Positions 54,345 through 64,000 of a stretch of DNA of 64,000 nucleotides are shown here, in pieces; within the stretch, counting starts at the first letter, position 1, and each line of letters opens with the position of its first letter. The stretch covers positions 2,782,501 through 2,846,500 of the forward strand of contig NZ_AP018724.1 of assembly GCF_004001245.1 (NCBI RefSeq), written 5' to 3'. Position numbers and translations under genes: made by a program. The notes under the pieces are model-generated. The model searched no databases and was not told the DNA's origin. It saw nothing but the letters and a program-made list of their open reading frames with translations. The stretch comes from Sulfurivermis fontis (lineage in GTDB: Bacteria > Pseudomonadota > Gammaproteobacteria > Thiohalomonadales > Thiohalomonadaceae).

Positions 54345-56444
54345 TCAGCGGGCAACGGACATGTCCTTCATGATCTTGGGAGTAACAAAGATCAGCAGCT
54401 CGGATTTTTCATCCTTGTTATAACTGTTACGGAACAACGCACCAATCAGCGGGAGATCGGCGAAGAACGGAACTCTATTGACCTGATTCTGCTTGGTCTG
54501 CTCGTACACACCACCGAGCACAACCGTTTCGCCATTATCAACTAACACCTGTGTTGTTACATTTTGTGTATTGATAGGCGGTTGACCCAAAATCGAGCGC
54601 GCATAATCCGGGCTATCCTTGTTGACTTTCAAATCCATAATAATGCGATCATCCGGTGTAATCTGCGGTGTCACTTTCAGGCTGAGTACCGCCTTCTTGA
54701 AGGTAATGTTCGTAGCTCCACTTGAAGTAGCTTGCTGGTAGGGTATTTCCACGCCCTGCTCAATTGTTGCTTCCTGCTGATTAGCAGTAATTACACGCGG
54801 GCTGGATACCACTTCTGTTTTCCCCTCGGCTTGTGCAGCTGACAGTTCCAACTCCACCAGCGTCCCGAGCGGCAAACGAGCCAGTGCAATGCCAATAGTG
54901 CCGGCAGTACTTGCTAGATTAGTAACTGGTAAATTCACATTATACCGATCGGGTGCGGTAATCGTTTCACCATTAATTACCTGTGTTGTTGCATTCAGGC
55001 TACCGGAAGTAACAGCAGTATCTCGGGAGGTGGGTGGGAACTCCGGCGTACTAGTAACACCGAAGCGCACACCCAATTCTTTATTGAAGTTATCAGTTGC
55101 AAGAACGATGCGCGAATCGATCAATACCTGCCGCACGGGAATATCGAGCTCAGTCACAAGCTTCCTAATAGCTACCAAATTCTCCGCGGTATCTTTTACC
55201 AGCAATTTATTGGTGCGCTCGTCGATCGTAATACTCCCCTGCTCAGAAAGAAGAGAGTTATCTTTGGACTTGAGCAAAGCAGCCAAATCACTGGCCTTCG
55301 CATAGTTAACTTGAATACTATCGCTGTATAGCGGCGCAAGTTCGCGTAATTGCCTCTGTGCTTCCAGCTCTAACTTTTCACGTGCGGCAAGCTCATCGGT
55401 TGGTGCAATCATTACTACATTGCCCATCTGACGCATCCCAAGACCACGCGCCTTAAGGATGATATCCAGCGCCTGATCCCACGGCACGTTCTTCAGACGC
55501 AAAGTAATATTTCCACGCACGCTGTCACTGGTAACGAGATTCATCCCAGTGAAATCAGCCAACAACTGCAGCACGGCACGAACTTCGATATTTTGGAAAT
55601 TGAGCGACAGCTTCTCTCCTGTGTATTGCTCTTTTTCCTTACGCAAGGCATCCTCTTCGGCCTTGGACACCGGCTGGACCTCGATAATCAGCGTTTGCCC
55701 CGTCTGATAGGCCAGATGCTGATATTTGCCGCTCGCACCGATCTCCATACGGACATTATTGCCCCGTGTGAATGTATCTACAGTCTCAACCGGTGTCGCA
55801 AAGTCGACAACGTTAAGGCGGCGCTCCAGCTCCTCCGGCAGGTTCGTAGCCAAGAACTCCACTACAACCTTGCCGGCCTCCTCGGTAATATCCGCCACAA
55901 TGCCAGAATTAGACAGGTCGACAACTATGCGGCCTTCACCATTCTCACCACGACGGAAATCAATATTGGTCAATCGATTGCGAGACGACGCTTCCACAGC
56001 AGCTTCGGCCGTCTTGGCACTTGCAGAAACGGGGGACACTGCAGTCGCAGCCTGCCCCAAGGTCACAACAATTGCGCGTTCCTCCGTCTGCACCTGGTAA
56101 GGCACAAGACGCACCAGATTAATCACAACTCTTGTGCGCCCACCCGCCTCAACAGCCTGAATACCCCGTGCGACACCAATACCAATGGTCTGATTTTTTT
56201 GTACTTCACCCAGAGCAATGCCAGGCAGGTCCAGGGCGATGCGCGCCGGATTGTCAATGGTAAACGTGCCGGGCTTTGGCGCCTCACCGGAAAGGTCCAA
56301 CCTGATTTGAACATTGTCACCCGGCAATGAAGCGTAGGTAATTTCATCAAGTGTCAGGGACGCCGCTCGAGCAGCACCCACTGCCAGCAGAGCCAGTGCA
56401 ACCAATGCCGTCAGCCTGCGACCTAGATTCATAGCACGTTGCAT
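54345..56444 (-). CDS. pilQ: Type IV pilus secretin
   Basis: 699 residues from the ATG at 56444 (MQRAMNLGRRL), chosen for GGGAG eight bases upstream; longer in-frame starts reach 56510. A signal peptide is followed by two AMIN domains that bind peptidoglycan (about 30-250), an STN/secretin N domain (LSLNFQNIEVRAVLQLLADFTG), an N1 domain and the secretin core ending VPFFADLPLIGALFRN. It forms the outer-membrane pore for the pilus. Codon use here is less GC-rich than in flanking regions. Confidence 0.95.
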   Translation of the reverse strand: MQRAMNLGRRLTALVALALLAVGAARAASLTLDEITYASLPGDNVQIRLDLSGEAPKPGTFTIDNPARIALDLPGIALGEVQKNQTIGIGVARGIQAVEAGGRTRVVINLVRLVPYQVQTEERAIVVTLGQAATAVSPVSASAKTAEAAVEASSRNRLTNIDFRRGENGEGRIVVDLSNSGIVADITEEAGKVVVEFLATNLPEELERRLNVVDFATPVETVDTFTRGNNVRMEIGASGKYQHLAYQTGQTLIIEVQPVSKAEEDALRKEKEQYTGEKLSLNFQNIEVRAVLQLLADFTGMNLVTSDSVRGNITLRLKNVPWDQALDIILKARGLGMRQMGNVVMIAPTDELAAREKLELEAQRQLRELAPLYSDSIQVNYAKASDLAALLKSKDNSLLSEQGSITIDERTNKLLVKDTAENLVAIRKLVTELDIPVRQVLIDSRIVLATDNFNKELGVRFGVTSTPEFPPTSRDTAVTSGSLNATTQVINGETITAPDRYNVNLPVTNLASTAGTIGIALARLPLGTLVELELSAAQAEGKTEVVSSPRVITANQQEATIEQGVEIPYQQATSSGATNITFKKAVLSLKVTPQITPDDRIIMDLKVNKDSPDYARSILGQPPINTQNVTTQVLVDNGETVVLGGVYEQTKQNQVNRVPFFADLPLIGALFRNSYNKDEKSELLIFVTPKIMKDMSVAR

Positions 56445-56515
56445 CTGCGTATCTCCCGACCTATGGGCCATAAATATTTTTCCACCAGCATTCATTCTTG
56501 CGCACTCCATGACAC

Positions 56516-57064
56516 TTATTCTGCCAACATCAATGTAGCATCACGCTCTGTCCATCCTCCCAGACCGTTGGGGACAATCTCCCGCACGTCAATCTGGGTT
56601 TCACTAATATGAACAATCCGGCCGAAGTTCTGCCCCACGTAATTTCCTTCTTCGACACGGTACACCATGCTGTCCGGCGCGGTAATTACAGCCCAGACAC
56701 GCCCCTCCTGCTCAAGATGGCCAACGAACTGCAGAGAGTCCAGCGGGAATGCTTCCAACGGCTCCTTGTTTCGTTCAACATCAGGCTGCAGGCCTTGATC
56801 AGCGACACTCTCGGCTATTGCTTCTTCTACTGTCGGCTTGAACGGATCACGCAGATTTTCTTTTTTATAAGCATATGACTCGTAGCCTTTGATTTCCGGC
56901 AGAGGAGGTATCCGCCCGGCTTTGCGCGCCTTCACTTCTGCTACGTAATTGGCAAGGTCGGTATGGCTATCGCTCGTACATGCCGCCACACCCAGCACAG
57001 ACAATACGCATATTGCGATGATGCGCGCCACGGAACGAGGTGCAATATGTGGAACCATAACCAT
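56516..57064 (-). CDS. pilP: Type IV pilus assembly lipoprotein PilP
   Basis: 182 residues from the ATG at 57064, chosen for GAGGGG six bases upstream (57085 is an alternative). Lipobox LGVAAC is followed by a disordered segment (PPLPEIKGYESYAYKKENLRDPF) that binds PilNO and a C-terminal beta domain that contacts PilQ. It links the inner-membrane alignment complex to the secretin. Confidence 0.92.
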   Translation of the reverse strand: MVMVPHIAPRSVARIIAICVLSVLGVAACTSDSHTDLANYVAEVKARKAGRIPPLPEIKGYESYAYKKENLRDPFKPTVEEAIAESVADQGLQPDVERNKEPLEAFPLDSLQFVGHLEQEGRVWAVITAPDSMVYRVEEGNYVGQNFGRIVHISETQIDVREIVPNGLGGWTERDATLMLAE

Positions 57065-57084
57065 TATATTCCCCTCTATCGACA

Positions 57085-57738
57085 TCAGCGCCGCGCCTTC
57101 TTCTTCGCTGCGGCCTGACTCTTGCGCGCAGCAGCAATTTCTTCTTCATCCAGATATCGATAAGTTTTGGCATTTGCTTGCATTATCAATTCATCACTCT
57201 TGGCACCTTTTTTTGTCGACCTCGATATATTTATATCGTGGAGAGTGACGATACGCGGCAGAGCCGCCACACCACTCACAAACTCGCCAAATGAGTGATA
57301 TGCACCGTTAACAACGATCTGGATGGGAAGTTCAGCATAGAACTCTTTTGGAGTGTCGCCACCTGGCTTGAATATCTCAAACTCCAAACCACTCGCCAAA
57401 CCTGTCTGAGTAATATCTACTAGCAAATCTGCCACTTCCGTCTTGCTCGGCAACTGACGCAGCATGGTGCCGAACGATTCCTCCATTTCCACCATCTGTT
57501 GTCGATAGGCATCCAAATTGACAGCCTTGGCCTGTTTCGCTTCAAAGTCCTTTTTGAGCTTGATTTCCGATTGGCGCGAACGTTCCAACGCAGCCAACTG
57601 CTCCTTGGTATCAAACCAATAACCGAGCCCCAGCACCACAACACAAACCAAGCCAATCAACCCGCCCTTCGCAACTGCTGGCCAACTGCCGATGTTGTTG
57701 GGATCTAGATTCCTGAATTGCGACAGATCCAGTGCCAT
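57085..57738 (-). CDS. pilO: Type IV pilus alignment protein PilO
   Basis: 217 residues. One helix (about 22-40) is followed by a coiled coil (KEQLAALERSRQSEIKLKKDFEAKQ) and a ferredoxin-like periplasmic domain (QIVVNGAYHSFGEFVSGVAALPRIVTLHDI). It pairs with PilN. It lies three bases after pilN. Confidence 0.94.
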   Translation of the reverse strand: MALDLSQFRNLDPNNIGSWPAVAKGGLIGLVCVVVLGLGYWFDTKEQLAALERSRQSEIKLKKDFEAKQAKAVNLDAYRQQMVEMEESFGTMLRQLPSKTEVADLLVDITQTGLASGLEFEIFKPGGDTPKEFYAELPIQIVVNGAYHSFGEFVSGVAALPRIVTLHDINISRSTKKGAKSDELIMQANAKTYRYLDEEEIAAARKSQAAAKKKARR

Positions 57739-57741
57739 GGT

Positions 57742-58295
57742 TTATTCCTTTTCAGCGGTCGATGCTTGGCTTACCCGAAGGGTGAACGATCGCATCCCCT
57801 TGTCCGCTTTGCTGTCAGTCTGGATTATCTCAAGCACAGGATTTTCGAACCAAGGAGAAGCATCCAGATTACGCATAAAAGTTGAAACACGCGCGTTCGA
57901 CTGTGCCTGTCCCTGAATCGTCAGATTACGTCCGCTTTGCTTGACATTGGTTAGATACAAACCTTCCGGCACCGCCTTCGCCAACTCCTCGAACAGGTAA
58001 ACAATTTCGGAGCGATTACCCTGCAACTGCTCGATTACCTTCATGCGCGCAAGCAACTGTTGTCTTTGCCGCTCCAGGTTGTCGATCTCTTTTATTTTGG
58101 ACTCGACTTCCTTGATTTGCGTCTGCAGATAACTATTACGTGACTCCTGATTCTGAATCATGCCGTTGATGTGCAGATGCACATAGCCCACCACCAGCAA
58201 CATCAGGAAGGCGGAACCACCCAACATGACGAAAAACTGCCTGCGCTGTTCCTTGCGCAGTTCCTCACGCCAGGGAAGAAGATTTATGCGCGCCA

Positions 58296-58296
<1 letters not shown>
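57742..58296 (-). CDS. pilN: Type IV pilus alignment protein PilN
   Basis: 184 residues beginning MARINLLPWREELRKEQRRQF, the short cytoplasmic peptide that binds PilM. One helix (about 23-42), a coiled coil and a periplasmic ferredoxin-like domain follow. Its ATG overlaps the pilM stop by one base. Confidence 0.95.
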
Positions 58297-59417
<1,121 letters not shown>

Positions 59418-59522
59418 TTAAATACCAGTGTCAACTGCGGGTCAACAAATAATTTCGCCAACCTGCGCATAGTTCCGAGACAGCAAAACCTTTATACTCC
59501 AAGCCGTTATCCGGATGTGTTG

Positions 59523-61991
59523 ATGCCGTCGCAAAGCCCACCCCTGATGAAAAGCCCTCGGAAACTCCTCCGCCTCCTGCTATGGGGCCTAATTACCCTC
59601 TGCCTGCTGGGCGGAGTGGCAGCGGTCATACTCTATGTGCAGATCGCCCCCACGCTCCCTTCCACCGACACCCTGAAAGATGTCCGCATGCAGGTACCGT
59701 TGCGAGTGTACGCTCGTGGCGGCGAACTCATCGGTGAATACGGCGAGATGAAACGCACCCCCCTGGCCTATAAGGATATACCCGATCTGATGGTCAAGGC
59801 GGTTCTGGCAGCCGAGGATGATCGCTTTTTCGAACACCCCGGCGTCGATTACCAGGGCTTGCTGCGTGCGGCGGCACACCTGCTACGCACCGGTGAAAAA
59901 GGCCAGGGCGGCAGCACCATCACCATGCAGGTAGCGCGCAACTTTTTCCTCACCCCGGAAAAGACCTATACCCGCAAGATCACGGAAATACTGTTGGCCC
60001 TGAAAATCGATCGTGAGCTGAGCAAGGAGGAAATCCTCGAGCTCTACCTCAACAAGATATTTCTTGGCCAGCGTGCCTATGGCGTTGCCGTTGCCGCACA
60101 AACCTATTATGGCAAGGATATTCACGATCTGACCCTGGCTCAGTACGCCATGCTTGCCGGACTGCCCAAGGCACCGTCCACCATGAATCCGGTGAGCAAC
60201 CCATCCGCCGCACTGAACCGCCGCAACTACGTACTGGGCCGCATGCTATCTCTGGGCTATATATCGCAGGACCAATACGACGCAGCCGTCGCCAGTGGCG
60301 TCACTGCCAGCCTGCACGTGATGACACCCGACGCGGAGGCCCCCTATGTCGCCGAAATGGCCCGCGCCTGGATGGTGGATCGCTATAGCAACGATGCCTA
60401 CACCGCCGGTTACAAGGTCTACACCACCATCGACACCCGTCTGCAAACTGCCGCCAACAAGGCTCTGCGCGATGCCTTGCTCGCCTACGATCAACGCCAC
60501 GGCTACCGTGGTGCCGAGGCCCATATCGACCTGGCGAAGAATGCGTCGTTCGATGCCTGGGATCAGGCGCTGAGCGGCTACGGCATCATTGGCAACCTGC
60601 GTCCCGCCCTGGTTGTCGCCCTTGAGGAACAGTCCGTGATTGCTTATCACCCTGCCGTCGGCATGGTGCTCATCGAGTGGCCGGGACTGGCTTGGGCGCG
60701 CCGCCATGTCGACGAAAACACCCTCGGCCCAGACCCGGTGCGTGCGGCTGACATATTGAAGGTAGGCGACATCATCCGTATTCAGCTGCAGGACGACTGC
60801 AGCTGGCATCTGTCGCAAGTTCCCGATACCGGCGCCGCCCTGGTAGCGCTGCGCCCGCAGGATGGCGCCCTGCAGGCACTGACCGGTGGCTTCGACTTTT
60901 TCCACAGCAAGTTCAACCGCGCCATTCAGGCAGAGCGCCAGCCCGGCTCCAGTTTCAAACCCTTCATCTACGCGGCCGCCCTCGACAAGGGGTTCACCCC
61001 GGCCACAGTGGTAAACGATGCACCGGTGGTATTCGAGGATGCAGAGCTGGAAAGCGCATGGCGTCCGGAAAACTACAGTGGCCGCTTTTATGGACCTACG
61101 CGTCTACGCGTGGCGCTAACCAATTCACGCAACCTGGTCTCTATCCGGGTACTGCGCTCTATCGGCATCGGCTACACCCTGGAGTATCTGGAGCGCTTCG
61201 GCTTCAACCGCAGCAAGCTGCCGCGCGACTTGTCCCTGTCCCTGGGCAGTGGCAGCCTCACCCCCATGGAATTGACGCGCGGTTATACGGTCTTCGCCAA
61301 CGGCGGCTTCCTTGTCGAACCTTACTTCATCGAGCGGGTGGAAGATGCTGCCGGAAACATCATCTATCAGGCAGCACCCCTACGGGCCTGCAACGAATGT
61401 GAAACGACGTCTCCCGACGAGGCTCCGAACCAAACTCTGGAGGAAACGCCGACACAGGAACCACCGCCGCCATCCGCGAACCCGGCCGGCTTGGCGCCGC
61501 GGGTTCTGGATGCCCGCACCGCCTATATCAGCACCAGCATGATGCAGGACGTGATTCGCTACGGTACCGGCCGTCAGGCACTGGCACTGGGCCGCAAGGA
61601 TCTGGCTGGCAAGACGGGGACTACCAACGAACAACGTGACGCCTGGTTCGCCGGTTACAACCAGGCCCTCGCCGTGACCGCCTGGGTTGGTTTCGACACA
61701 CCCCGCCCGCTCGGCAACCAGGAGACCGGCGCCCGTGCCGCACTGCCGATGTGGATCGACTTCATGGCTGAGGCGCTGCGTGATGTACCACAGTTGCCGC
61801 TGCAACAGCCGCCAGGACTGGTCACGGCACGCATCGACGCGGAAACCGGCGAATTCACCAACGGTACCAACCCGAATGCCATCTTCGAAGTGTTCCGCAG
61901 CGAGGATGTCGTAACGGAGCCTACGCCTGCGATGGCCAACGGCACACCCGCTGGAGAGGACGCCGGCAACCTGTCGGAACAACTGTTCTAG
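59523..61991 (+). CDS. mrcA: Penicillin-binding protein 1A (bifunctional peptidoglycan synthase)
   Basis: 822 residues from the ATG at 59523 (59547 also possible); the frame extends far upstream but antisense to pilM. A membrane anchor (about 18-42) is followed by the GT51 domain with EDDRFFEHPGVD (about 97) and GGSTITMQVARNF. An OB-like insert comes next, then the transpeptidase domain with SSFK (about 475), TNSRN and KTGTT (about 697). A proline-rich insert EETPTQEPPPPSAN lies before the last third. Divergent pilM-mrcA is the common gammaproteobacterial arrangement. Confidence 0.94.
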   Translation: MPSQSPPLMKSPRKLLRLLLWGLITLCLLGGVAAVILYVQIAPTLPSTDTLKDVRMQVPLRVYARGGELIGEYGEMKRTPLAYKDIPDLMVKAVLAAEDDRFFEHPGVDYQGLLRAAAHLLRTGEKGQGGSTITMQVARNFFLTPEKTYTRKITEILLALKIDRELSKEEILELYLNKIFLGQRAYGVAVAAQTYYGKDIHDLTLAQYAMLAGLPKAPSTMNPVSNPSAALNRRNYVLGRMLSLGYISQDQYDAAVASGVTASLHVMTPDAEAPYVAEMARAWMVDRYSNDAYTAGYKVYTTIDTRLQTAANKALRDALLAYDQRHGYRGAEAHIDLAKNASFDAWDQALSGYGIIGNLRPALVVALEEQSVIAYHPAVGMVLIEWPGLAWARRHVDENTLGPDPVRAADILKVGDIIRIQLQDDCSWHLSQVPDTGAALVALRPQDGALQALTGGFDFFHSKFNRAIQAERQPGSSFKPFIYAAALDKGFTPATVVNDAPVVFEDAELESAWRPENYSGRFYGPTRLRVALTNSRNLVSIRVLRSIGIGYTLEYLERFGFNRSKLPRDLSLSLGSGSLTPMELTRGYTVFANGGFLVEPYFIERVEDAAGNIIYQAAPLRACNECETTSPDEAPNQTLEETPTQEPPPPSANPAGLAPRVLDARTAYISTSMMQDVIRYGTGRQALALGRKDLAGKTGTTNEQRDAWFAGYNQALAVTAWVGFDTPRPLGNQETGARAALPMWIDFMAEALRDVPQLPLQQPPGLVTARIDAETGEFTNGTNPNAIFEVFRSEDVVTEPTPAMANGTPAGEDAGNLSEQLF

Positions 61992-61993
61992 CC

Positions 61994-62620
61994 ATGAAGC
62001 GACGACGCGGCGCGGCCACCCGCTCCGGCAGTGACTCCCGCGCCTACCAGCAGGTGGTGCAGGAGGCAGCTCGTCTGCTGGCGCAGGGTGAAGCCGCGGG
62101 TTTCGACGACGCCAGGCGCAAGGCGGTCAGTCGCCTCGGCATCACCCTGCGCCAGACGCCTGACAATGCCGCCATCGAGCAGGCCATGCTGCAGTACCGC
62201 ACCCTGTTCCAGGCAGACGGCCAAACCAAGCAATTGCGGCATTTGCGTCAGACGGCCCTGCAGGCCATGCGCCTGCTCGCCCCCTTCGAACCCCGTCTGG
62301 TCGGTCCGGTGCTGGCCGGGACGGCACCGCCCCACTCACCCGTGCATCTGCACCTGTTTGCCGACACTGCAGAGGCCGTGGCACTGTTTCTGCTGGAACG
62401 GAACATCCCCTGCGAGCATGACGAGCGGCGCGTCCGCTATACGCTGGAGACATGGGAGAACCTGCCCCTCTATCGCTTCGTCGCCGGCGATGTCACTGTG
62501 GAGTTAACCGTCTTTCCGGCCCAGAGCCTGCGCCGCCGTCCCTTGAGCCCGGTGGACAACCGCCCCATGCAACGCGCCGATGCTGCGGCTGTAGCGCAAT
62601 TGCTGGGTGGCACCACCTAA
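61994..62620 (+). CDS. Uncharacterised cytosolic protein, 208 residues
   Basis: A basic start (MKRRRGAATRSGSDSRAYQQVVQEAARLLAQGEA) leads to a helical region and then an alpha-beta part (PVHLHLFADTAEAVALFLLERNIPCEHDERRVRY) that looks like a nucleotidyltransferase-type fold, though the catalytic residues are not clear. It begins two bases after the mrcA stop, so it is in its operon. The TAA stop is the left target duplication of MITE copy 4. Confidence 0.7.
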   Translation: MKRRRGAATRSGSDSRAYQQVVQEAARLLAQGEAAGFDDARRKAVSRLGITLRQTPDNAAIEQAMLQYRTLFQADGQTKQLRHLRQTALQAMRLLAPFEPRLVGPVLAGTAPPHSPVHLHLFADTAEAVALFLLERNIPCEHDERRVRYTLETWENLPLYRFVAGDVTVELTVFPAQSLRRRPLSPVDNRPMQRADAAAVAQLLGGTT

Positions 62621-62701
62621 GGAAGGTCTGAACAAGTCCATCCGTGGACAAAACCACGCCATCCCTGTGCCGCGGAAGCTCTGAACTTATTCAAAGCGTC
62701 C
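62621..62701 (-). mobile_element. Shortened IS5-type MITE, copy 4 (81 bp, inverted)
   Basis: Both ends are present (GGAAGGTCTGAACAAGTCC at the left, ...ACTTATTCAAAGCGTCC at the right), but the internal hairpins 3 and 4 are deleted. A perfect CTAA duplication flanks it (62617-62620, 62702-62705). The left CTAA includes the TAA stop of the preceding gene. Confidence 0.88.
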
Positions 62702-62730
62702 CTAACCTCCCGCGATGCACTTCAGTTACA

Positions 62731-62774
62731 AATGAACAAGGCCGCCGAATTTCCATCCGGCGGCCTTGTTCATT
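62731..62774. terminator. Long perfect hairpin downstream of the malic enzyme gene
   Basis: AATGAACAAGGCCGCCG pairs perfectly with CGGCGGCCTTGTTCATT (17 bp) around a ten-base loop. It lies 15 bp beyond the malic enzyme stop, so it probably ends that minus-strand transcript and also blocks read-through from the opposite side. The T-run is short. Confidence 0.7.
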
Positions 62775-62789
62775 GTCCAGAAACAAAAA

Positions 62790-64000
62790 TCAGAGCGGAG
62801 GATAATGCGCCGGCCACGGTGCCCGTGCCACCCCGGTAACAACGGCGGCACGCGCCACGGCAGGCGGCACATGGGTAATCAGGCGTGGATCGAACGGCTT
62901 GGGAATGATGTAGTCGGGGCCGAAGCTCAGGCTCTCCAGGCCATAAGCCTGCAGCACCTCCGCCGGCACCGGCTCATGAGCCAGCTGGCGCAGGGCCTCC
63001 ACCGCCGCAATCTGCATTTCACGGTTGATGCTCTTCGCCTGCACGTCGAGGGCGCCGCGGAAGATGAAGGGAAAGCCCAGCACGTTGTTGACCTGATTGG
63101 GATAGTCGCTGCGGCCGGTGGCCATGATCAGGTCGTCGCGCACCTCGCGTGCCACCTCGGGGCGGATCTCCGGCACCGGATTGGACAGGGCGAACACCAC
63201 CGGGCGCGGCGCCATTGCCGCCAGCGCCTCACGGCTCACCAGATCGGGGCCGGACACGCCGATGAACACGTCTGCACCGGTCATGGCATCGAGCAGGGTA
63301 CGGCGCTCGGTGGTGAGGGCGAACTGCTGCTTGTAGACACTGAGATCGTCACGGCCACTGTGAATCACGCCCTTGCGGTCCACCAGCGTGATGTTCTCAC
63401 GCATGGCGCCGAGGGCCACCAGCAGATTCATCGAGGCGATGCCCGCAGCACCGGCACCGAGACAGACGATGCGCGCCTCGGCCAGACTCTTGCCCTGCAA
63501 TTCCAGCGCATTGAGCAGGCCGGCGCCGATGATGATGGCAGTGCCATGCTGATCGTCATGGAACACGGGGATATCCAGCCGCGCCTGCAGGGCCGCCTCG
63601 ATCTCGAAGCAGTGTGGCGCCGCGATGTCCTCCAGGTTGATGCCGCCGAAGGTGGGGGCGATGCGCGCCACGGTGTCGATGAAGGCCTGCGGCGACTCCG
63701 CCTGCACCTCGATATCGAACACATCCACGTTGGCAAAGCGCTTGAACAACACGCCCTTGCCTTCCATCACCGGCTTGCCGGCCAGCGGGCCGACGTTGCC
63801 GAGTCCCAGCACCGCCGTGCCGTCGCTGATCACCGCCACCAGGTTGCCCTTGCCGGTATAGCGGTAGGCGGCGGCAGGGTCGTCCTTGATGGCCAGCACC
63901 GGCACGGCCACACCGGGCGTATAGGCCAGGCTCAGCTCCGCCTGGGTGGCGCAGGGTTTGGTGATGGCCGTGGCGATCTTGCCCGGCATCGGCTGGGAAT
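62790..64000 (-). CDS. Malic enzyme, N-terminus beyond the window
   Basis: The frame is open to the window edge ([19 protein letters not shown]), so about 15-20 N-terminal residues are missing. The visible 400+ residues have [59 protein letters not shown] and the NAD(P) motif [11 protein letters not shown]. It converts malate to pyruvate and CO2. It ends without the phosphotransacetylase-like domain of MaeB (about 420 in place of 760 residues), the short form. Confidence 0.92.
   Translation of the reverse strand, partial: SQPMPGKIATAITKPCATQAELSLAYTPGVAVPVLAIKDDPAAAYRYTGKGNLVAVISDGTAVLGLGNVGPLAGKPVMEGKGVLFKRFANVDVFDIEVQAESPQAFIDTVARIAPTFGGINLEDIAAPHCFEIEAALQARLDIPVFHDDQHGTAIIIGAGLLNALELQGKSLAEARIVCLGAGAAGIASMNLLVALGAMRENITLVDRKGVIHSGRDDLSVYKQQFALTTERRTLLDAMTGADVFIGVSGPDLVSREALAAMAPRPVVFALSNPVPEIRPEVAREVRDDLIMATGRSDYPNQVNNVLGFPFIFRGALDVQAKSINREMQIAAVEALRQLAHEPVPAEVLQAYGLESLSFGPDYIIPKPFDPRLITHVPPAVARAAVVTGVARAPWPAHYPPL

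Overview
The window is GC-rich, densely coded chromosomal DNA from a gammaproteobacterium. The evidence is a hisBHAFIE-tatABC block, a pilMNOPQ-aroK block, an FNR with the E. coli cysteine spacing next to ccoNOQP-ccoGHIS, a rhombosortase, TruC, Dtd, TypA and a Csr/Rsm-type small RNA. Several extra cytochromes c, a high-affinity cbb3 oxidase, NDH-2 and nickel import suggest a respiratory, microaerobic or chemolithotrophic lifestyle of the Chromatiales kind. I cannot name the genus. No tRNA, rRNA, CRISPR, prophage or transposase gene was seen.

Layout. 1-3.8 kb: end of an RND efflux adaptor plus its pump. 3.8-9.2 kb (minus strand): hisB-H-A-F-I-E followed by tatA-B-C, split by a 153-bp mobile repeat. 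9.4-19.1 kb (plus strand): fnr, then ccoN-O-Q-P, a 38-codon membrane protein, and ccoG-H-I-S; FNR-type boxes sit before ccoN and before ccoG. 19.1-21.8 kb (minus): two membrane or secreted proteins of unknown role, dtd and a proline iminopeptidase. 21.86-22.1 kb (plus): a GacA-type box and an RsmZ/CsrB-like sRNA. 22.2-26.0 kb (minus): typA, a small basic protein, a ferritin-like/VIT1 membrane protein and a Crp/Fnr regulator with a palindromic site in front of it. 26.3-35.7 kb (plus): DUF4395-like protein, thioredoxin-fold protein, cytochrome c'-like protein, then an ABC ATPase-permease-LolA-like carrier-outer-membrane barrel-phosphatase cluster, SseB, PilZ and zinc-ribbon proteins, and a triheme cytochrome. 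36-39 kb: DUF1311 protein, pseudo-receiver, membrane-anchored RRM protein and MtfA. 39.2-43.8 kb (minus): nickel ECF operon nikKL-(OM barrel)-nikMQO-nikR; nikK carries an apparent one-base frameshift. 43.9-50.6 kb: NDH-2, a GH17-GT2 glucan synthase, truC, an unknown soluble protein and a rhombosortase. 50.7-59.4 kb (minus): glgP, a scarred gap, then aroK and pilQ-P-O-N-M. 59.5-64 kb: PBP1A, an unknown protein and a malic enzyme cut by the window edge.

The most interesting material is non-coding. One is the Rsm/Csr-like sRNA with its GacA-type box. The other is a family of IS5-type MITEs (three full 153-bp copies and two deletion derivatives). Three of these sit exactly on a stop codon, they fold into five successive hairpins with compensatory changes between copies, and one hairpin presents GGA in a near-consensus CsrA/RsmA site. 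The two could be connected: the MITE may scatter RsmA targets in a genome that regulates RsmA through this sRNA.
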